From assembly GCA_045638545.1 (NCBI GenBank), contig JAZUBL010000020.1, positions 1-50,951 on the forward strand: a stretch of DNA of 50,951 nucleotides. The letters are read 5' to 3'. Shown here piece after piece: positions 31,771 to 39,538 of this stretch. Positions within the stretch are counted from its first letter, which is position 1; every line of letters begins with the position of its first letter. The position numbers and the translations under genes were made by a program. The DNA is from UMGS1071 sp045638545 (lineage in GTDB: Bacteria; Bacillota; Clostridia; Oscillospirales; Acutalibacteraceae). Under the pieces are notes generated by a model that did no database searches, was not told the origin of the DNA, and saw only the letters and a list, made by a program, of their open reading frames with translations.

Positions 31771-32553
31771 CTAGCATTGTTGTGCTGCACCGACAAAACG
31801 AATATAAAACTTTTTGTCCGGCAGCTCTTCAATTTTTGTTTTTACACGGAACAGTTCTTCGATGCGTTCTTCTGTCAGCACCTCACGCGGAGTACCAACA
31901 GCAACCACCTGCCCCTTCTTAAGGGCAATGATTTTGTCGCAGTACTGCGCCGCAATGTTCATGTCGTGAACAGATGCGAAAATCGTACTCTGTTTCTGAT
32001 TCTTCATGGAATCCATGATTGAAAACTGGTAGCCGATATCCAGATGGTTTGTCGGCTCGTCCAGTACGATCAGCTCTGTTTTGCGGGCAAAGGCACTGGC
32101 AATGAGCACACGCTGCTTTTCACCGCCGGAAAGGCTCAGGAAGCTTCTCTCGCGAAAATCCCACATACCAACCTGACGCAGTGCTTCCTCGCAGATTTTT
32201 TTGTCATCTGCCGTGTGATTACTCAGCATAGAACGATGCGCATAGCGCCCCATCTCTACCATCTGCATCACAGTGAAGTCAAAGGTAATACCATTTTCCT
32301 GGCTCACTACCGCCATCTGCTTTGCGACTTCCTTTCCGGAAAGGCTGCGGATTTCACTGCCATTGAGATAAACAGAACCGCCAGTTGGCTTATACACTCG
32401 GTAAATATTTTTTAATAAGGTGGATTTACCGCAGCCGTTCGGGCCGATAAGGCCAACAAAACAGCCGCGTTCCACCGTTAAACTGATCCCGTTCAGGATC
32501 AGCTTTTTATCGACCTGATAAGTCAGATCCTTTACGGAAAGCAATTCACTCAT
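31771..32553 (-). CDS. ABC transporter ATPase, iron/metallophore/B12 type
   Basis: The 260-aa FecE/BtuD-type ATPase has Walker A GPNGCGKSTLL (about residues 36-46), a Q-loop in VVSQENGITFDF, signature LSGGEKQRVLIASAFA, Walker B LIVLDEPTNHLD and the H-loop SVHDMN. It powers import by the adjacent permease and binding protein. It is the last gene of the three-gene operon, 18 bp after the permease. The substrate (siderophore, haem or cobalamin) cannot be read from the sequence. Confidence 0.93.
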   Translation of the reverse strand: MSELLSVKDLTYQVDKKLILNGISLTVERGCFVGLIGPNGCGKSTLLKNIYRVYKPTGGSVYLNGSEIRSLSGKEVAKQMAVVSQENGITFDFTVMQMVEMGRYAHRSMLSNHTADDKKICEEALRQVGMWDFRERSFLSLSGGEKQRVLIASAFARKTELIVLDEPTNHLDIGYQFSIMDSMKNQKQSTIFASVHDMNIAAQYCDKIIALKKGQVVAVGTPREVLTEERIEELFRVKTKIEELPDKKFYIRFVGAAQQC

Positions 32554-32571
32554 AAAATAACACCTAACTAC

Positions 32572-33627
32572 TTATTTATCGCTGAAGGAATATTTGCTCT
32601 TACGGAGCAGGAACAGGAAGAATGGTGCGCCCAGCAGTGCTGTTACTACACCGATCGGCAGTTCGGACGGAGATGCCACTACACGTGCCAGAACGTCTGC
32701 CCATACAAGGAACAGACCGCCCAGCAGCAGAGAGAACGGCACCATGCGGTGATGGGATGTGCCTACGATGGTTCGGCTGATATGTGGGATCACAAGACCT
32801 ACAAAGCCGATAACACCGGAAACAGATACCATTACACCGGTAAGCAGTGTGCTGATCAGGATAATGATGATTTTTACAGCGCGAACGTTTACACCAACGG
32901 TAATCGCCATATCTTCGCCCAGCAGCATGGTATCCAGTGTACGGTTCATGATCATAACCACAACAACTGCCACCAGCAGACTTGCTGTAACCGGAATCAC
33001 ATCCAGCCACTCAATACCGGAGAAGGAACCGGTCATCCAGAACAGCGCACTGGACACCTTTTTGGTATCTGCGCTGACAAAGATGAGCAGGTTTGTGACT
33101 GCCGAGAAGCAGGCAGAAACTGCCGTACCGGAAAGCACCAGCTTGGTGGAACTTGCACTTCTCCCTACACCGGCCAGAATGAACACAATAATGGCAGAAG
33201 CCATAGCGCCGATAAAAGCACCGGCCGGCACGCCGATCGCACCGATCAGCGGCAGGCTGCCCAGCATAATAACTGCTGTGGCACCGGTAGAAGCACCGGA
33301 GGAAATACCGAGGATGTACGGATCTGCCAGGGCATTTTTCGTCAGCGCCTGCATCAGGATACCGACCAGTGACAGGCCGCCGCCAACACAGACTGCAACG
33401 ATAACCTTAGGGAAACGCATACCCCAGACAATGCCTTCCATATAGGCCGGCCATACCGGTGTAAAGATTTCCTGTCCCGTTATTTTATTGAGGATGATCT
33501 GGAAAATCCAGTCAATGCGGAGATCTACTGCACCCACGTTGATTGCAAACAACATGGAAAACAACAACAGCAGAAACATACCGCCGCAGATTGCCCAGAA
33601 CACCGGTAATTTGACTCGTTTTAACAT
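32572..33627 (-). CDS. FecCD family ABC permease
   Basis: A 351-aa permease of the FecCD/BtuC family, about ten membrane segments. Family motifs visible are ILMQALTKNALADPYILGISSGASTGA, AAGxxxGxG-like helices and GVIGFVGLVIPHISRTIVGTSHH near the C-terminal half, where the loop meets the ATPase. It forms the transmembrane homodimer. Spacing to the upstream binding protein is 7 bp. Confidence 0.93.
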   Translation of the reverse strand: MLKRVKLPVFWAICGGMFLLLLFSMLFAINVGAVDLRIDWIFQIILNKITGQEIFTPVWPAYMEGIVWGMRFPKVIVAVCVGGGLSLVGILMQALTKNALADPYILGISSGASTGATAVIMLGSLPLIGAIGVPAGAFIGAMASAIIVFILAGVGRSASSTKLVLSGTAVSACFSAVTNLLIFVSADTKKVSSALFWMTGSFSGIEWLDVIPVTASLLVAVVVVMIMNRTLDTMLLGEDMAITVGVNVRAVKIIIILISTLLTGVMVSVSGVIGFVGLVIPHISRTIVGTSHHRMVPFSLLLGGLFLVWADVLARVVASPSELPIGVVTALLGAPFFLFLLRKSKYSFSDK

Positions 33628-33634
33628 GGATCAG

Positions 33635-34660
33635 TTAGTTCTCCTCCGGATGGAACTGATCTGCCAGCAGTTTTACTGTATCGTCAATTCTCTCACCTGC
33701 GGAGATATCGGTAAGACCAACCACGATAAACTTGTCATTCTTCACTGCATCCAGTTCTGCTGTTGCAGGGTTTGTCTTCAGCATCTGCTTTACGCCATCA
33801 ATGTCGTCAAAGCCTTCGTAGTAGTCAATTACGATCCAGTCTGGGTTTGCATCAGCAACAACTTCCCAGCTTACACGGGTCCAGTTCTTGTCTGTATCTG
33901 TAATAATGTTCTGGCCGCCAGCCTGCTCGATGATATCTGCAACAAGGCCGCCGCCTGCTGTGAATGCCTGATCGCCGGAGTCAACGTCACATACGAATAC
34001 GGAAACTGGAGTCTTATCCTTTACGCGGTCATTTACAGAAGCAATATTGGTCTTCATTTCGTTAACCAGCTGATTTGCTCTGTCTTCTACCTTGAAGATC
34101 TTACCCAGGTTGAGAATGTCTGTGTATGTATCTTCGATTGTAGCGCCAACCTTTTCACAGTGGAGGCCGTATGTCATGATGTTGTTCTTCTGGCACCACT
34201 CATAAGTGTAGGTGTTGCTGCCTGTCCAGGAAATGAAGAAGTCCGGTTCTGCAGCCAGAGTGATCTCTGCGGATGGCTCTGTATATGGGTCGTCTGCCAG
34301 TGCCTTCAGTGTGCTGAACTGCTGCTCATACTGTGGAAGCACTGCGTTATCCTGATATGCGTAACCAGCAATGTTGTCGCCAACGCCGAGAGCCAGCAGG
34401 ATCTCTGTAGCAAAGCCTGCGTAGCTGACTACACGCTCCGGTGTCTTTTCGTAAGTAAGCTGTACTACTTCACCGTTTACATATGCATCAACAGTTACAG
34501 GTGCTGCTGCATCCTGGTTATCTGTCACTGTGGAAACCACAGTCTGATCGCCTGTATTGTCAACCGGCTCGCTGCCAGCACCGCAAGCGGTGAGGCCAAC
34601 AGCAGATACCAGCATTGCGCCAGTCAGAAGCATTGCAACAACTTTTTTGGAAAGTTTCAT
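33635..34660 (-). CDS. Substrate-binding lipoprotein for FecCD-type importer
   Basis: A 341-aa binding protein with a lipoprotein signal peptide (MKLSKKVVAMLLTGAMLVSAVG) and lipobox LTAC near residues 23-26. The mature protein is a helical-backbone type III binding protein: ERVVSYAGFATEILLALGVGDNIAGYA and DWIVIDYYEGFDD are typical of the TroA/FecB class. An inserted acidic, Thr/Val-rich stretch follows the Cys. It is the first gene of the operon. The extended -10 promoter is near 34694-34702, with an inverted repeat upstream. Confidence 0.92.
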   Translation of the reverse strand: MKLSKKVVAMLLTGAMLVSAVGLTACGAGSEPVDNTGDQTVVSTVTDNQDAAAPVTVDAYVNGEVVQLTYEKTPERVVSYAGFATEILLALGVGDNIAGYAYQDNAVLPQYEQQFSTLKALADDPYTEPSAEITLAAEPDFFISWTGSNTYTYEWCQKNNIMTYGLHCEKVGATIEDTYTDILNLGKIFKVEDRANQLVNEMKTNIASVNDRVKDKTPVSVFVCDVDSGDQAFTAGGGLVADIIEQAGGQNIITDTDKNWTRVSWEVVADANPDWIVIDYYEGFDDIDGVKQMLKTNPATAELDAVKNDKFIVVGLTDISAGERIDDTVKLLADQFHPEEN

Positions 34661-34693
34661 ATTATAAACCTCATTTCAAAATGATTTGCATCT

Positions 34694-34735
34694 ATTTTAT
34701 CATATTTTACAACAGAGAAAAGAACACTTCTCTCT
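34694..34735 (-). promoter_or_regulatory. Extended -10 promoter and operator-like inverted repeat of the FecBCD operon
   Basis: The minus strand has TGATAAAAT (34694-34702) about 34 bp before the first gene. AGAGAAAAG (34714-34722) and CTTCTCTCT (34727-34735) form an inverted repeat, 8 of 9 pairs over 4 nt, covering the expected -35 site. A repressor or activator bound there would control the promoter. Confidence 0.45.
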
Positions 34736-34960
34736 ACATTGTGCAAAACAACTGATTATTTTTTCTCATTTACATTCAATGGAAAATGAAAAAGAAACCA
34801 GCACGGAACTTTTATGCAAAATTCGCCTTTTATCGTTTTACACCATGATACATTTTATACTTTTCCTGTAAAAAGTAAATGTTTTACTGATAGATATTTC
34901 TCATTTACGCTTCTATCTTTGTGTATTCATTCATTTGCAACAAAATTCTCCTGCACTTTT
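34736..34960. other. AT-rich intergenic stretch upstream of the FecBCD operon
   Basis: About 225 bp without a supported gene. I looked for a cobalamin riboswitch, T-box and Fur-type box and saw none that matched. Confidence 0.6.
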
Positions 34961-34961
34961 G

Positions 34962-35096
34962 TATAATAACACAATGATGCAGAAATAAGCAGAACCTAAA
35001 CCTGCAGCTGCTGAGGACCTTTCCATGCTTATTTTCCAAAAAGTGCACCGGAATCCTTCTTTTCCTATTAAAAACAGCCCCCTTGCGGGAGCTGTT
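34962..35096 (+). ncRNA. Candidate small structured RNA ending in a terminator
   Basis: TATAAT (34962-34967) with no good -35 precedes a region with an outer stem AAATAAGCA (34983-34991) with TGCTTATTT (35027-35035) enclosing GCAGCTGC, and ends at the terminator hairpin at 35071-35097. This could be a plus-strand small RNA. The structure could equally belong to a minus-strand transcript running out of the Nudix gene. No coding frame is convincing. Confidence 0.3.
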
Positions 35097-35097
35097 C
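35071..35097. terminator. Terminator of the Nudix fusion gene, usable in both directions
   Basis: AACAGC and CCC pair with GGG and GCTGTT (35073-35096, one mismatch). On the minus strand the loop is GCAA and the tail is TTTTTAAT. Confidence 0.85.
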
Positions 35098-36369
35098 TTA
35101 ATAGCCGAGGCTGTTCAGATATTCATCTGCTTCACGAAGGATCTTTCTGTCCTGTTCAAAACCAAGATAATCCAGTGCTTCCTTCAGTGGAACGATCCAG
35201 TAGTCCAGAACCTCTCCTTCCTGCGGAACGATGGTCTGGTCTGCAAAATAAGCCAGGAAATATACGGCTGTTTTATTGATAAAAAAACGTACTTTGTAAT
35301 CATAAAGACGACGGAAACCCTCGATTACGTCGACAGTCAATCCTGTTTCTTCCAGAATCTCCCGGCGAACTGTTTCCATTTCCGTTTCCCCAAACTCCAC
35401 GTGGCCTTTTGGGAAACCTGCATGGAGAGAGCGGTTTTTAATCAGCAGGTAACGACGCTCGCCGTCTACCTTTGTAAAAAGCACTGCGCCGCAGGATTTT
35501 TCATGACTGCAGCTGTATACCAGATCTTTGTCTGCTTCCTGCAGCCGCAGGGTATGTTCAATCTCCGGCTCAAATACAATCTGTCCGCTTGGCACCACCA
35601 CAAGGGCATCCTGCACGCCCTGTTTGTGAATCGTCGCTGCCACACGGCCTGTATAATGCTCTACCGGATTTGGTTCGCCCACAACATAAGCGGTTACCTG
35701 TTTGCCAGATTCCTCAAATCTTCTGGTATCATAACCAATGTTGACAGGGTACGCTTCTGTTGCAGGCTGCGTTACCGTAACGTCAATATCTTGATCCAGT
35801 GTGAAATATTCATGAGACTCCAGTGCAACGTTGTGCATGAACTTTGCTCTGCTTCTGTTGTACAGATTTCTGTCTTTCGGATATTTATTTGCCAGATCCT
35901 TTTTAATTACCATGTACTTTTTCAGCTTCTCTTTGTTTAATGAGAGATAATCACGAAAATGAATCAGGTCATTCCATAAGTCACATCCTGATTTCAGCAC
36001 ATAAATATGGTGGGTGTGTTCTCCTGTCTGAGTTCGTTTAATAAAAAACAGACGGTTTTCATTATCCCGCTTAAAACGGTGAATATAGCCTGCCTCTCGC
36101 ATGGCAGACAGCTTTTCTCTGGCCTCCGGAATGGATCGCACCGCAACTGCCAGGTCAATAATTGGTTTGCAGTAAATCTCGATAGCGCCGCCTTCGACTG
36201 CACCGCTGCCAACTTCCTGCATATCCGTAATCAGGTCACCAAAAATTGCGGTAAGCTCCTGCTTTGCGGTGGACACGGCCGCTTCCCAGTCCGCCTGCAT
36301 TGCTGCGGGACGCACCAGCGATATCTCGCTGCCTTTCAGTCCCAATTGCTGCTCCTGCACAGAGATCAT
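35098..36369 (-). CDS. GrpB / pyrophosphatase-like / Nudix triple fusion
   Basis: The 423-aa protein joins three domains. Residues about 15-175 resemble GrpB (UPF0157, nucleotidyltransferase-like): GSGAVEGGAIEIYCKPIIDLAV and FRDYLSLNKEKLKKYMVIKKDLA. Residues about 193-275 resemble a small pyrophosphatase-like domain: YPVNIGYDTRRF, QVTAYVVGEPNPVEHYTGRV, LVVVPSG. The C-terminus has a full Nudix box (322-344, G-x5-E-x7-R-E-x2-E-E-x-G) and likely hydrolyses a nucleoside diphosphate derivative or dinucleotide polyphosphate. ATG 36367-36369 follows AGGAAGGGGG closely; a GTG three codons later is an alternative. It is probably monocistronic. The function of the combination is unknown. Confidence 0.78.
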   Translation of the reverse strand: MISVQEQQLGLKGSEISLVRPAAMQADWEAAVSTAKQELTAIFGDLITDMQEVGSGAVEGGAIEIYCKPIIDLAVAVRSIPEAREKLSAMREAGYIHRFKRDNENRLFFIKRTQTGEHTHHIYVLKSGCDLWNDLIHFRDYLSLNKEKLKKYMVIKKDLANKYPKDRNLYNRSRAKFMHNVALESHEYFTLDQDIDVTVTQPATEAYPVNIGYDTRRFEESGKQVTAYVVGEPNPVEHYTGRVAATIHKQGVQDALVVVPSGQIVFEPEIEHTLRLQEADKDLVYSCSHEKSCGAVLFTKVDGERRYLLIKNRSLHAGFPKGHVEFGETEMETVRREILEETGLTVDVIEGFRRLYDYKVRFFINKTAVYFLAYFADQTIVPQEGEVLDYWIVPLKEALDYLGFEQDRKILREADEYLNSLGY

Positions 36370-36554
36370 CCCCCTTCCTATTGTATGGATTTTGGGTGTC
36401 ACCCTTTTTTCACTATTACTATACAGTATACTCCCCGCAAATTGTTTATGCAACAGTATCAATTTAATTTTCATCTTTTTATCAAAAAATAACTTTTTTC
36501 TTTGTTATTTTGCTGAACTAAATTTTACATTTTTCTAATATTTCTTCTATAAAA

Positions 36555-36595
36555 ATAAAAAGGAAGTGCCCGACAACGGAACACTTCCTTTTTGG
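36555..36595 (-). terminator. Terminator of the 488-aa unknown gene
   Basis: AAAAAGGAAGTG (36557-36568) pairs with CACTTCCTTTTT (36582-36593), loop 13 nt. The T-run continues on the minus strand. Confidence 0.88.
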
Positions 36596-36601
36596 TTTCT
36601 A

Positions 36602-38068
36602 TTAAAGAATGCCTGCAGCAATACGCTTGTCTGCCACGATAGTACGGATGGTGGAAAGCTCTTTTTTGCGGGTGTCTTCGTAAATTGTCTCGCCGTTGAG
36701 CTTTTTCCAGAATTCTTCCTCCAGCAGATCATACTGCTCGCTGATCGCAGTAAAGTTTTCCTTTACATATTCCGGATCCTTCATCTGTTCGGTCGTTGCC
36801 TTCACAGACTCACCGATAATCTCGATCTGCTTTTTAAAGCGCTGCTGCAGATCACGGATCTCCTGCAGCTCTGCAATGCGCGGCATCAGCTCGTTCCATG
36901 CATAGTGCTCTGTAATGTTAATGCAGGCTACCTGCGCGATCAGCTGCATCTTTGCCATAGTCTGCTTAATAGCATTGAAACCGCCGGAAAGCGCACCCAT
37001 CTTCATCACAGCGCCGCTCTTGCCGTACATCAGCACAAATGGTGTGATACCATGCTTTGCCTTACAGCTGCGGGCATAGAATTCTGCTGTAATAAACATC
37101 TTCTCTTCACTGAGATCGAGGGTATCTCTGAGGAACAGCAGAATTGGCTTGCCCTTTGGATCAGTGAACGCATAGTCAGCCAGCAGTTCCATGTTCGGCT
37201 CTTTGTAGCATGGTACAGTAAAGTGCTTGATAATATCCTTCTGGCGGTTCCAGCCATTAAAGCGGAATGCCCACTCCATCAGATTGTTTTCCATGGAGAA
37301 TTCTTCCGGCACTGGCAGCCAGGTATCGTTCTCAATGCCCTGACGAAGAATGGACAGAGAACGGTTCTGCAGCGCCTGATGAACAACAAACATCTGGTGC
37401 TTGGTGAACTTCATGTAGTTCTCTTCACCCATGCCGCCCAGCAGAACAGCCTGCTTTGGCAGAGACTTTCTTGCTTCGTCATCTGGGCACAGTGTCTCGT
37501 AATACTTGGAGAACCCGGTCATTTCTGCCTCCAGCAGCACAGTGCCGATTGTCTGGTTCATTTTGTCAGCATCCAGTTTACCGGTTAAAAACTGCTTTGC
37601 CAGCTCTGCATCATCCAGCATTGCTTTAAATACGATCTGCTCCTGAATGTTGTGGGAAGCGATGAAATCCGCAAAAATATCTTTCTTCATCAGCTGCGGA
37701 TCATTTTTAAAGGTACCCAGCAGACCGTGGGCAGCTTTGCACTGCTCGCCGTCTACAAAGTAAACAGCCGGACGGTTGCCATATGCACGCTTGGCACTGT
37801 TGCCGTATACGTCTGCAATGGTGCGCAGCTGCTTTTCATCTTCCATTGGAATGCCGGAAACAATCATTGCCAGTGCGGTACCGTCGTCATTGCGGAGCAG
37901 CACATCTACCGGCAGACTGATGTTGCCTGCAAAAGATGGAATCTGCGCTGCAAAAGACACGTTTTTCAGGTCCCAGCCCAGTTCCGGCAGGTTGATGATT
38001 CTCGCTTTATTGGAGCCTTCCTTTGTTACGGTGATAACTCCATTGTTCGGATCAATATGTATTGCCAT
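36602..38068 (-). CDS. Unrecognised 488-aa protein with two degenerate HsdR_N-like repeats
   Basis: I do not recognise a named family. No signal peptide or membrane segment is seen; it looks cytoplasmic, with a helical, charged C-terminal third (about 380-480). Residues 54-109 and 297-352 align ungapped at offset 243, sharing D55/D298, G63/G306, E78/E321, A85/A328, Y88/Y331, S91/S334, K93/K336, G97/G340, P100/P343 and V102/V345. Each is preceded by G-W and a I/V-P pair at similar distance. The pattern D-x(7)-G-x(5)...Y-x(8)-G-x(2)-P-x-V resembles the PDDEXK core of type I restriction R subunits (HSDR_N). The E-x-K is replaced (V70/G72 and L313/D315), so nuclease activity is unlikely. It is a single-gene unit. 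Confidence 0.6.
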   Translation of the reverse strand: MAIHIDPNNGVITVTKEGSNKARIINLPELGWDLKNVSFAAQIPSFAGNISLPVDVLLRNDDGTALAMIVSGIPMEDEKQLRTIADVYGNSAKRAYGNRPAVYFVDGEQCKAAHGLLGTFKNDPQLMKKDIFADFIASHNIQEQIVFKAMLDDAELAKQFLTGKLDADKMNQTIGTVLLEAEMTGFSKYYETLCPDDEARKSLPKQAVLLGGMGEENYMKFTKHQMFVVHQALQNRSLSILRQGIENDTWLPVPEEFSMENNLMEWAFRFNGWNRQKDIIKHFTVPCYKEPNMELLADYAFTDPKGKPILLFLRDTLDLSEEKMFITAEFYARSCKAKHGITPFVLMYGKSGAVMKMGALSGGFNAIKQTMAKMQLIAQVACINITEHYAWNELMPRIAELQEIRDLQQRFKKQIEIIGESVKATTEQMKDPEYVKENFTAISEQYDLLEEEFWKKLNGETIYEDTRKKELSTIRTIVADKRIAAGIL

Positions 38069-38170
38069 AAACAGCCCTCATTTTCATTGTTATATTCTTT
38101 TTATTATAGCATATTTTCTGCAAAATAACACTGTTTAATGTACGTATTTTCTCAATAGAAATCCGGGCAA

Positions 38171-38208
38171 CAAAAAACGGCTGTATCTGATTTCTCAGAT
38201 ACAGCCGC
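38171..38208 (-). terminator. Terminator of the zinc-ribbon gene
   Basis: A 13-bp perfect stem (38178-38190 with 38195-38207), loop 4 nt, followed on the minus strand by six Ts. One of the strongest terminators in the window. Confidence 0.93.
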
Positions 38209-38246
38209 ACTGTTCGGTAAGAGTTCCGCCTAATCTCAGTAGGAAA

Positions 38247-38525
38247 TTAGCCCTCTTCTCTCATCTTTGCAAAGCACTCGCTGCAGTATACCGGACGGTC
38301 TTCACGTGGCTTGAAAGGTACCTTTGCGTCCTGACCGCAGGATGCGCACTGTGCTACGAACATTTCGCGCTCTGGCTTGGATGCGTTTTTACGAGCATCA
38401 CGGCATGCCTTGCATCTCTGTGGCTCGTTTACAAAGCCCTTGGATGCGTAAAATTCCTGCTCGCCTGCAGTGAATGTAAATTCGCTGCCGCATTCTTTAC
38501 AGATGAGAGTCTTGTCTTCGTACAT
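38247..38525 (-). CDS. Zinc-ribbon protein with four C-x-x-C motifs
   Basis: The 92-aa product matches the small zinc-ribbon family (zf-trcl-like): C-K-E-C (about residues 9-12), F-x-A-G-E-Q-E-F-Y-A-S-K-G-F-x-N-E-P, C-K-A-C (38-41), C-A-S-C (60-63) and C-S-E-C (80-83), two zinc sites in total. The middle element QEFYASKGFVNEPQRCKACRDARK is the family signature. Its role is unknown; relatives are abundant small proteins. It lies 107 bp downstream of the SigH-like gene and has its own strong terminator. Confidence 0.85.
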   Translation of the reverse strand: MYEDKTLICKECGSEFTFTAGEQEFYASKGFVNEPQRCKACRDARKNASKPEREMFVAQCASCGQDAKVPFKPREDRPVYCSECFAKMREEG

Positions 38526-38632
38526 TTGAATATACCTCGCTTTGGATTAGATTGAAATTTGCCCTTAGGCGGATTTGCACCGACACCTTTGATGTTCAAC
38601 GCTCTACTTAAGCTATCTGGGCACATACTCCC

Positions 38633-39226
38633 TCAGGAGTGAGATAAATGATTTTTTAATTTTCTGCGGATGCGCTGCATGGCATTATCGGCAGCTTTGC
38701 CGCTGATGGACAGCTTTTCTGCAATCTCATTGTAGCTGCAGCCGTTCAGATACAGTCGGAGCACGTCTTTTTCCATGGCGGAAAGCGATGCGCTGAGATG
38801 ATTGTTTACTGCCTGCACACTCTCCCTGGCAATCACCAGTGTCTCCGGATCCATGCCGGCACTGCAGGCCAGACTGTCTCTGTCGGAGAATTCTTCATCC
38901 TGCAGGGAAAGGGAATTATTCAGGATGGTATTTTTCTGGCTGGCAGAAGAACGGTACGCCGTTACAATGCGGTTAGAGATGCACACACCGGCATAGGTGC
39001 GGAACCCAGCGCTGCCCTGTGGGTCATAATTAGAAGCGGCACTGTAAAGTCCCAGTAATCCTTCCTGCCACAGGTCATCGGCCTCCAGTGCAAAACTGTG
39101 AAAAGACGCCGCCTTGGCGCGTACCAGCGGCAAATACCGGTTTGTCAGCTCAACAAAGGCATCGGCGCTGCCATCCTGTACCATCTGCGCCAATGCATCG
39201 TCTGTCAGCTTTTCCAATTCGGACAT
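38633..39226 (-). CDS. SigH-like sigma-70 family factor
   Basis: The 197-aa factor has region 2 (FALEADDLWQEGLLGLYSAASNYDP, then FRTYAGVCISNRIVTAYRSS) and region 4 (LSAMEKDVLRLYLNGCSYNEIAEKLSISGKAADNAMQRIRRKLKNHL) but no region 1 or full region 3. This is the size and layout of Spo0H/SigH, which starts sporulation and stationary-phase genes. The D-L-x-Q-E-G-L-x-G-L motif is typical. GGAGGG precedes the ATG. It is expressed from a near-consensus sigma-A promoter (39264-39292). With dpaAB it supports a sporulating organism. A different SigH-type ECF-like factor cannot be ruled out. Confidence 0.78.
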   Translation of the reverse strand: MSELEKLTDDALAQMVQDGSADAFVELTNRYLPLVRAKAASFHSFALEADDLWQEGLLGLYSAASNYDPQGSAGFRTYAGVCISNRIVTAYRSSASQKNTILNNSLSLQDEEFSDRDSLACSAGMDPETLVIARESVQAVNNHLSASLSAMEKDVLRLYLNGCSYNEIAEKLSISGKAADNAMQRIRRKLKNHLSHS

Positions 39227-39263
39227 TGACCACCCTCCAGTTTTCTACCAATCATCCGCAATT

Positions 39264-39292
39264 ATCATAACCGATTTTCCTGTTTAAGTCAA
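39264..39292 (-). promoter_or_regulatory. Sigma-A promoter of the SigH-like gene
   Basis: On the minus strand TTGACT (39287-39292) and TATGAT (39264-39269) with a 17-bp spacer, about 38 bp before the start codon. Confidence 0.85.
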
Positions 39293-39538
39293 TCCAAAAT
39301 TATAAAAAATGCTAAAAAATAAAAAGATTTGTTCAAAGTTTTCAGCGCAGACTCACAATCGACCCCAAAAACTCCGGGAACATCCTCTGATTTTTTACCA
39401 TCATATCACAGAACCATTCCTTACGCAACAAAAACCTGACAATTCCCATACAAAATAACGAAGTTTTCCCATTTCTCCCCCTTCTTTTTGCCTATTTTAT
39501 ATGATAAAATAAAGCTAATGCAAAGGAGGCGTTGTTTT
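39293..39538. other. Intergenic stretch between the SigH-like gene and yifB
   Basis: About 245 bp, AT-rich. TATGATAAAAT near 39500 may be the yifB promoter -10. I see no gene or stable RNA here. Confidence 0.6.

Noticed and set aside
34980..35040. SRP (4.5S) RNA in the 34.9-35.1 kb gap
   Set aside because: The GGTCAGGTCCGGAAGG-type apical signature is not present on either strand.
34661..35097. Cobalamin riboswitch or Fur box before the FecBCD operon
   Set aside because: I found no B12-box-like GCCACTG core and no 19-bp Fur palindrome.
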